Part shown: piece after piece, positions 30,372 through 35,106 of the stretch
Position numbering within the stretch: position 1 is the stretch's first letter
Layout: each line of letters starts with the position of its first letter
The notes under the pieces: generated by a model
Database searches by the model: none
Seen by the model: the letters and a program-made list of their open reading frames with translations, nothing else
What the model was told of the DNA's origin: nothing
Origin: Ruminococcus sp.
GTDB taxonomy: Bacteria; Bacillota; Clostridia; Oscillospirales; Ruminococcaceae
DNA length: 35,106 nucleotides
Assembly (NCBI GenBank): GCA_017934425.1
Contig: JAGBJO010000021.1
Location: 1 to 35,106, forward strand
Direction of reading: 5' to 3'
Position numbers and translations under genes: made by a program

Positions 30372-30488
30372 ATGAAAAAGAAGGATTACATCAGACCTGA
30401 ACTTGAGATCTGTGTCTTTGAGACCGAGGACGTTATCACCGTTTCACCTCCTATTTCCGATCCAAGTAATGGACTTCCGGTCAAGTAA
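30372..30488 (+). CDS. Small 38-residue peptide, possible RiPP-like precursor or leaderless peptide
   Basis: A short reading frame that would be missed by usual length cut-offs. The ATG at 30372 has AAGGATGG 9 nt upstream and lies 18 bp after the expansin stop, on the same strand. The peptide starts MKKKDYIRPELEICVF and has an acidic EDVITVS centre, then the Pro-rich end PPISDPSNGLPVK. The K-x-Y-x-x-P-E-x-E start and EDVIT motif look like a family of small peptides I associate with Clostridia and Ruminococcus, but I cannot verify this. There is no signal peptide, and only one Cys (14). No modifying enzyme lies beside it. An ABC exporter-like module is encoded convergently. Function unknown. 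Confidence 0.65.
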   Translation: MKKKDYIRPELEICVFETEDVITVSPPISDPSNGLPVK

Positions 30489-30538
30489 TTTGCAGAGTGC
30501 GGCACTTTATCCGTAACTGCGCTTCGTAAAACTTCATG

Positions 30539-30620
30539 AAAAAACTCAACCCCTGCTATGGCGGAAATCACTTGCCGGAACCGGTAAATGTGATACGCCA
30601 TATCAGGGGTTGTTTTTTAT
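30539..30620. terminator. Long nested bidirectional terminator
   Basis: Outer arms AAAAAACTCAACCCCTG (30539-30555) and CAGGGGTTGTTTTTT (30604-30618) pair perfectly. A second stem, TATGGCG/CGCCATA, continues inside. An inner stem-loop, TCACTT-CCGG/CCGG-AAATGTGA (about 30569-30593), fills the top. The A/T runs at both ends allow termination on either strand, serving the expansin/peptide operon (+) and the ABC transporter operon (-). Confidence 0.85.
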
Positions 30621-30625
30621 GAAAT

Positions 30626-32623
30626 TTATCTGATAGAGTCCATTCTGATCGTTTCGATGAGACTCTGACCCTTCATCTTTTTGATCTCAATAAAAGTTAT
30701 CAGCAGGACTACCATGAAAACGATGCCGATGCTGAGAAGCGCCATATACAGCGGCATATGGAACTTGATCGGGAAAGCGTTCCTGATAGAAAGGTTTATC
30801 AGCCAGGGAATGACAGTACCGATAACAGCGCCCTTTAAGGAGGCTTTCAATGTGCAGTACATACTTTCACTGTAAAGCATTTTCTGGAGAGAACCGCCTG
30901 TCATTCCGACACTTTTGAGTACAGCGAACTCCTTGCTCCTTGCACGGATATTAGCGGTAATAGTGCTGATGAATCCGGCAAATCCGATAAGCGCAAGCAT
31001 GATAACGAAGCCGTAGAGGATTATCTCGCCAAGCACAAGCATAACATTGATAGCCTTGACCATAGTATTCTCTCTGCTTATTCTTACTGAGAATCCCTGG
31101 TCTTCGTATGAGTCGTCGGAGAGAATGGGATAGTATTCGTCCAGAACAGAACGAGCGTATTCAGAGAATTCCTCCTCCTGATCGCCAGGTTCACACTGCC
31201 ACTGGAAACTTCTTGCCTCAGCGCCGGGAACTATCACCATGACAGCAGCCCTGTTAAGGTAATCGAAGTACCATTCGTCAATATCCTCACGGTCAAGGAA
31301 GCCGTTAATTGCAAGTTTGGACTCTGTGCCGTCAGGAGTAACAAGACTCAGTTCCTTAGTAGTTTCAGCGAAAGGTGTTATCTCCTTTCTCTCGCCGTCC
31401 TCGTTGAATGTGTAGGTGTTGATGAGAATATTACTGCCTTCCTCCACACCGACAGCCTTGCAGATATCGCTGTAGAGTTCATTGGTGAGGGAAACCATAT
31501 CGAATTCCATTTCGCCCATTTCGTTGAACATACCCGGTGCATCTTTTGCTCCGGAAGTAAATTCAGCGCCGTCAGCCTTGACAAAGTAGGTGTCCTTGTT
31601 GCCGCCTATTCCGTAAACCTTGAAATCGCCGAATTCGTTAAGCTTGTCGTTGATTGCGTTGTATCTTTCGGCATCAATGGGGTGCATGATAATATCCTCA
31701 CGTCTGCCGGTCTCCTCGTTGTAGCCTTCATCTCTCAGGGAAGTATAATCCACCATAAGGAGGTTTTTGTCGGACTGCATATAGTTCTCCATATCCCTTA
31801 GCTGTGCAGCAAGACCGAATGTGGAAAGGAGGAGACAAATACCCATTGAAAGGGCTCTGATAGCAGGCTTGAAAGCTTTCTTTTTTCTGCTGATATTTCT
31901 TGCGCCAAGTTCGCCCTCGATGCCCCAGAGTTTCTTCCAGAAAAGGTTTCCGGATATTTTGCCGGTTTTTTCCTTGTGGGTATTTCCGAAGCTTACGCAC
32001 TCAACAGCGGTTATCCTGCTCATCTGTTTTGCGGGTTTCATGGCAGAGAGAAGAACTGTCAGAAGGGCGAAAGCAGATGCGAGTATGAAGCTGTAGAGCC
32101 TTACGGAGAAAACGAGTTCCAGGTCGAATCTTCGCATTACGATGTTTTTTGTTATTTCCACAAGGTTATTGATATATCCCCCAGCGATCCTTACGCCCAG
32201 GTAGCCCAGAGCCACACCGATGATAAGTCCCAGTGGGATACCAGCAAGGCTGAGCCAGAGACCCTCGCTGATAACAGTTTTCTTTATCTGCTTTGAAGTG
32301 CCGCCTACGCATTTGAGTATACCCAGTTCCTTGATGCGGTCATTTGCCGAAGCCTGGAAGATATTGGATATTACGCTTACGGACATGAATGCGATAAGCC
32401 CTGTGAGGATAAATGCCGGGATGAAAACCATTGCTCTGTACACGCCGCCATATTCATCAAAATCGTCATCGAGGACATTTCTCAGCATATCGATACCGCT
32501 TGTGGCGAAGCACATAACAGCGGTGATAAGAGCGGTAGAAAGAGCGATAGCCATAACTGTACCTGCTGTACGTCTTTTATTTCTGGTGAGCTGATTCAGT
32601 GCAAGTCTTGAAGTTATTTTCAT
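30626..32623 (-). CDS. FtsX-type ABC transporter permease
   Basis: Membrane component of 665 residues. The ATG at 32623 overlaps the stop of the ATPase gene (ATGA), with GAGGTGA as ribosome site. The order is an N-terminal helix (about 20-42), an FtsX/MacB-like domain with helices at about 66-90, 122-150 and 180-200, and a further helix near 260-280. A large extracellular region follows (about 285-510; contains KDTYFVKADGAEF and SLVTPDGTESK). A second FtsX domain has three helices (about 520-545, 580-605 and 625-650). The duplicated FtsX architecture is shared with BceB/LolC/MacB-type mechanotransmission or export systems. Beside a two-component pair it may act in peptide resistance, lipoprotein or peptide export, or envelope signalling; the substrate is not known. 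Confidence 0.9.
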   Translation of the reverse strand: MKITSRLALNQLTRNKRRTAGTVMAIALSTALITAVMCFATSGIDMLRNVLDDDFDEYGGVYRAMVFIPAFILTGLIAFMSVSVISNIFQASANDRIKELGILKCVGGTSKQIKKTVISEGLWLSLAGIPLGLIIGVALGYLGVRIAGGYINNLVEITKNIVMRRFDLELVFSVRLYSFILASAFALLTVLLSAMKPAKQMSRITAVECVSFGNTHKEKTGKISGNLFWKKLWGIEGELGARNISRKKKAFKPAIRALSMGICLLLSTFGLAAQLRDMENYMQSDKNLLMVDYTSLRDEGYNEETGRREDIIMHPIDAERYNAINDKLNEFGDFKVYGIGGNKDTYFVKADGAEFTSGAKDAPGMFNEMGEMEFDMVSLTNELYSDICKAVGVEEGSNILINTYTFNEDGERKEITPFAETTKELSLVTPDGTESKLAINGFLDREDIDEWYFDYLNRAAVMVIVPGAEARSFQWQCEPGDQEEEFSEYARSVLDEYYPILSDDSYEDQGFSVRISRENTMVKAINVMLVLGEIILYGFVIMLALIGFAGFISTITANIRARSKEFAVLKSVGMTGGSLQKMLYSESMYCTLKASLKGAVIGTVIPWLINLSIRNAFPIKFHMPLYMALLSIGIVFMVVLLITFIEIKKMKGQSLIETIRMDSIR

Positions 32624-33303
32624 CTCTTTATCACCTCATCGCTGATGATATTGCCGTCGCTCATGGTTATAACTCTGTCAGCCTGGAGAGCGATCTTATC
32701 ATCGTGAGTTATAAGCAGGATAGTCTGGTTGAACATCTGATTGGAGTATTTCAGCAGATCCATTATCTCTCTGCCGGTTTTGCTGTCCAGGTTGCCGGTA
32801 GGTTCGTCAGCAAGCACGAAAGCAGGGTCGTTTATCAGCGCTCTGCCGATAGAAACTCTCTGCTGCTGACCGCCTGACATTTCACCGGGCAGATGCTTTG
32901 CTCTTGTAGCAAGACCAAGAGCATTCATGATATCGCCGAGCTTTTTCTTATTTTCCTTTCTGCCGTCAAGAAGCCAGGGGAGCATTATATTTTCCTCAGT
33001 AGTCAGTGTAGGGATAAGATTGTAGAACTGGTAGATCATGCCCACGTTTCTTCTTCTGAATATCGCAAGTTCATCTTCGTCCATTTCTGTTATCTCCTTG
33101 CCGTCGATCCTTACTGAGCCTGAAGTGGGGTGATCTATACCGCCCATCTGGTTCATGAGAGTTGATTTTCCCGAACCTGATGCACCGATGATAGCAACAA
33201 ATTCACCTTTCTCCACTGAGAACGAAACGTGATCGAGAGCAACGACTTCAGATTCACCTTCGCCATAAACTTTTGTCAGATCTTTTACTTCTAATACTGC
33301 CAT
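32620..33303 (-). CDS. ABC transporter ATP-binding protein (LolD/MacB type)
   Basis: Cytoplasmic ATPase of 227 residues that powers the adjacent permease. The ATG at 33303 is preceded by AAGGAGGT; a longer frame to 33399 overlaps the kinase terminator and was rejected. The Walker A motif GASGSGKST (about 40-48), Q-loop (MIYQFYN), ABC signature MSGGQQQR, Walker B FVLADEPTGNLDS and the switch His in LLITHDD are all present. The TGNLDS D-loop region is typical of the MacB/LolD/BceA subgroup that partners FtsX permeases. The end overlaps the permease start by 4 bp. Transcription probably starts in the gap after the histidine kinase gene, where three TGACT half-sites lie. Confidence 0.95.
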   Translation of the reverse strand: MAVLEVKDLTKVYGEGESEVVALDHVSFSVEKGEFVAIIGASGSGKSTLMNQMGGIDHPTSGSVRIDGKEITEMDEDELAIFRRRNVGMIYQFYNLIPTLTTEENIMLPWLLDGRKENKKKLGDIMNALGLATRAKHLPGEMSGGQQQRVSIGRALINDPAFVLADEPTGNLDSKTGREIMDLLKYSNQMFNQTILLITHDDKIALQADRVITMSDGNIISDEVIKR

Positions 33304-33352
33304 AGTAAGTATTACCTCCTTTTGTTTCTGATAATATTCTACGCATTGAAAA

Positions 33353-33389
33353 TGACTATAAAGTGACTGTATAAAAAAATTAAGTGACT
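33353..33389. promoter_or_regulatory. Candidate response-regulator operator (TGACT direct repeats)
   Basis: TGACT occurs at 33353-33357, 33364-33368 and 33385-33389, with starts 11 and 21 bp apart, about one and two helical turns. They lie just upstream of a TAGAAT -10-like box (33341-33336, minus strand) whose -35 is poor, the pattern expected of an activated promoter. An OmpR-family regulator is encoded in the same module. Confidence 0.5.
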
Positions 33390-33403
33390 TTTCAGTCACT
33401 TAA
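33373..33403 (-). terminator. Terminator overlapping the histidine kinase stop codon
   Basis: The 9-bp perfect stem TTAAGTGAC/GTCACTTAA has a 6-nt loop, followed on the minus strand by TTTTTTT (complement of 33373-33379). The first stem arm contains the last Lys codon and the TGA stop (33398-33396), so termination and the end of translation are coupled. Confidence 0.8.
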
Positions 33404-34220
33404 AGAATTTCAGTATAAATTTTGAGCCTTTCTCTTTTTTAGGTATGTCAATGTCGATATCGCCGCCCTGACCTTTCATGATAGATAGCGCAAGTGGCAT
33501 ACCTATTCCGAAGCCTGCTTCGTTGGTGGAATACTGGAAACGCTGGAACATGGAGGCGTAAGTAGCCATGTCGATGCCTTCGCCGTAGTCCCTTACGGAT
33601 ATCCAGCGGTAAATGGCGTTTTCGCCGCAGTCGATCTCTATCTTTGTACCCTTGGGGGAATGTTCGATAGCGTTCTTAACTATATTGGTAAGTGCCTCTA
33701 CAGTCCAGCGCTTGTCACATTCAAGCTCGATATCGTTCAGTGTCTCTATACTTTGCTCATTTATATCAAGGAGTATGCTTACTGAGGGGGTAACGTCGTC
33801 CATAAGCTGAGACAGACGTATTTTCTTTTTAGAAAAGTTCACTGATCCTGCGTCTATCTTAGCCATATTAAGAAGTGTCTTTACCAGCCACTCCATTTTT
33901 CCGAGCATCAGTTTTATATTATGTATGAATTCCGCCTGCTTATCCGGGTCAGCATCTTCAAGCAGGTCGGTCATTATCAGCATTGAAGTGATGGGGGTTT
34001 TAAGCTGGTGTGAGATGTCCGACATATACTCAGCCAGGATATCCCTTTGCTTCTGGGTATTTTTAAGCTGCTCCTTCTGAGATTCCATAAGGCTGTAGAT
34101 ATCATTCTTTAATATAGAGAAAGCGCCTTCCTTGTTATCTCTTATATCAGTATCATCGCCGGTGGTATAGCCTTTGACGATATCAGAAAGAGTCTCGATT
34201 TCCTTTTTGCTAATCCACAC
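33396..34220 (-). CDS. Soluble sensor histidine kinase
   Basis: A 274-residue HisKA/HATPase kinase. GTG start at 34220, overlapping the response regulator by 11 bp, with GGGGGATAGG about 9 nt upstream. Residues 1-50 are charged and followed by a coiled-coil-like segment (about 45-70). The H-box is SDISHQLKTPITS (phosphorylated His at about 72), the N-box is NIVKNAIEHSPKG, G1 is DYGEGID and G2 is GFGIGMPLALSIMKGQGG. No membrane helix is present, although related kinases beside FtsX-type transporters usually have two. It may sense through the transporter or a cytoplasmic signal. The frame shows no sign of truncation, because it is fitted tightly behind the regulator. Confidence 0.9.
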   Translation of the reverse strand: MWISKKEIETLSDIVKGYTTGDDTDIRDNKEGAFSILKNDIYSLMESQKEQLKNTQKQRDILAEYMSDISHQLKTPITSMLIMTDLLEDADPDKQAEFIHNIKLMLGKMEWLVKTLLNMAKIDAGSVNFSKKKIRLSQLMDDVTPSVSILLDINEQSIETLNDIELECDKRWTVEALTNIVKNAIEHSPKGTKIEIDCGENAIYRWISVRDYGEGIDMATYASMFQRFQYSTNEAGFGIGMPLALSIMKGQGGDIDIDIPKKEKGSKFILKFFK

Positions 34221-34866
34221 GGTAGCCTATCCCCCTGACGGTTTCGATATTTATGCTGTCTCCGAGTTTTTCTCTCAGACGTTTTACATAAACAGTAAGG
34301 GTGTTGTCCTCGACGAAATTGCCGGCTGAGTCCCATATTTTTTCCAATATCTGGTTTCTCGTAAGAAGCATACCCTTATTTCCGGCGAAAATCAGGAGAA
34401 GCCTGTATTCCAGGGCAGTCAGCTCCACCTGTTTATCTCCGATATACACCTTGCCGGCAGATGTGTCTATCCTTACGCCGCCGATCTTCACAAGTTCCTC
34501 TTTGCTGTCCTTATTTCTGCCGATAGTGCGCTTGATGCGGGCAAGGAGTTCTCTTATCTTGAAAGGCTTGACTACATAATCGTCAGCGCCCTCCTCGAAA
34601 GCCTTGACTATTCTGGATTCATCGTCCTCGACCGTAAGGAAAATTACAGGAACGTTATCCTCCTTCATTTTTCTTCCAACCTCGATGCCTCTGCCGTCGG
34701 GAAGCTGCATATCAAGTATACCCAGGTCGAAACTGCCGCCGTTTATGAGCGACATTGCCTCCTTGATATTTTTAGCGTGGAAAGCCTCATAGCCTTCTGA
34801 TTCGATAGCATAGGTAAGACCAGATGCAATCATTGCGTCGTCTTCTAAAACCAAGATCTTATACAT
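34210..34866 (-). CDS. OmpR-family response regulator
   Basis: A 218-residue regulator paired with the adjacent kinase. The ATG at 34866 has GGAGG 6 nt upstream; the earlier GTG/ATG at 34887 was rejected. The receiver domain (1-115) has the acidic pair in VLEDDAM, the phosphorylated Asp in LGILDMQLPDG (about 52), Thr in IFLTVEDDE, and Lys in VVKPFKIRELLARIKR. The C-terminal winged helix (about 125-218) has LTALEYRLLLIF, LLTRNQILEKIWD and VDNTL/VYVKRLREKLGD-like recognition helices, and ends RGIGYRVD. It is expressed from a consensus promoter and probably activates the ABC genes through the TGACT repeats (inference). Confidence 0.95.
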   Translation of the reverse strand: MYKILVLEDDAMIASGLTYAIESEGYEAFHAKNIKEAMSLINGGSFDLGILDMQLPDGRGIEVGRKMKEDNVPVIFLTVEDDESRIVKAFEEGADDYVVKPFKIRELLARIKRTIGRNKDSKEELVKIGGVRIDTSAGKVYIGDKQVELTALEYRLLLIFAGNKGMLLTRNQILEKIWDSAGNFVEDNTLTVYVKRLREKLGDSINIETVRGIGYRVD

Positions 34867-34919
34867 ACAATTCCTCCATACGACCATGGCATATCATATA
34901 ACAAATTCTTACGTATAGA

Positions 34920-34948
34920 ATTATACACCCTAAATTCATGTCTGTCAA
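34920..34948 (-). promoter_or_regulatory. Consensus promoter of the two-component/ABC operon
   Basis: On the minus strand, TTGACA (34948-34943), a 17-nt spacer and TATAAT (34925-34920), about 53 nt before the regulator start. Both boxes match the sigma-A consensus exactly. Confidence 0.85.
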
Positions 34949-35106
34949 GGTTAATAAAGTTTACTATCAGGGTGACAGCATTTACTTTTTTTGAGGATTA
35001 TTTATGCCGCCAGTTTGTTTTTTGAGAGTTGCCACTCTCCAACTCGCCGTCTGCCAAAGGGGACAACCCAAGGTGGAAAAGGGGGAGGGACTAATTAAAC
35101 CCGACA
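34949..35106. other. Window edge, no gene seen
   Basis: A short hairpin GAGAG-TTGCCA-CTCTC lies at about 35024-35039, preceded by a T-rich stretch. I see no supported gene or repeat match in the remaining sequence. Confidence 0.4.

Overview
The window looks like a chromosomal segment of a fibre-degrading, Gram-positive, Ruminococcus-like member of the Oscillospiraceae. The evidence is a dockerin-bearing secreted protein, a lipoprotein GH16 glucanase, a secreted bacterial expansin, an LPXTG/sortase pilus island and a sporulation sigma factor (SigG). Ribosome binding sites are strong and GGAGG-type, and several promoters are near-consensus sigma-A. No rRNA, tRNA, CRISPR array or transposase gene was seen.

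Layout. 1-500: nested inverted repeats ending in a terminator. 611-3904 (-): large secreted dockerin protein made of Cthe_2159-like beta-helix sugar-binding domains. 4053-4548: the same repeat family again, with a duplicated terminator hairpin and a 40-bp tandem repeat that runs into the next gene. 4539-8694 (-): two EAL c-di-GMP phosphodiesterases with decayed GGDEF domains, one soluble and one with a multi-pass membrane sensor. 8945-12439 (+): Fur-family regulator, small membrane protein, AEC transporter and ROK-type repressor, followed by a MITE-like element inserted at the ROK stop codon. 12705-14728 (+): YunG-like/HAD fusion translationally coupled to a 1-phosphofructokinase-type kinase. 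14822-17149 (-): GH16 lipoprotein and sigG. 17389-18588 (+): CPA2 cation/proton antiporter.

18769-27300 (+) is a self-contained pilus island. A consensus promoter and a ~210-nt leader precede signal peptidase I, a large LPATG adhesin with a degenerate CHAP-like domain, the major LPGTG pilin, a class C sortase, a minor pilin with an unusual LIQTG signal, and a second sortase. A strong terminator closes it. 27457-28383 (-) encodes a secreted Pro/Ala/Glu repeat protein. 28788-30488 (+) encodes an expansin with a large unassigned N-terminal region and an overlooked 38-residue peptide. An 82-nt nested bidirectional terminator then separates these from 30626-34866 (-), a response regulator/histidine kinase pair and an FtsX-type ABC transporter with a candidate direct-repeat operator.

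Together the genes suggest a plant-cell-wall specialist. Dockerin, GH16 and expansin proteins act on polysaccharide, the pilus may mediate attachment, EAL proteins lower c-di-GMP, and the two-component/ABC module probably handles envelope stress or peptide export. The points most worth a second look are the covarying hairpin repeats that bracket the dockerin gene, the expansin fusion, the small peptide gene, the inactive CHAP domain on the pilus adhesin and the LIQTG pilin.
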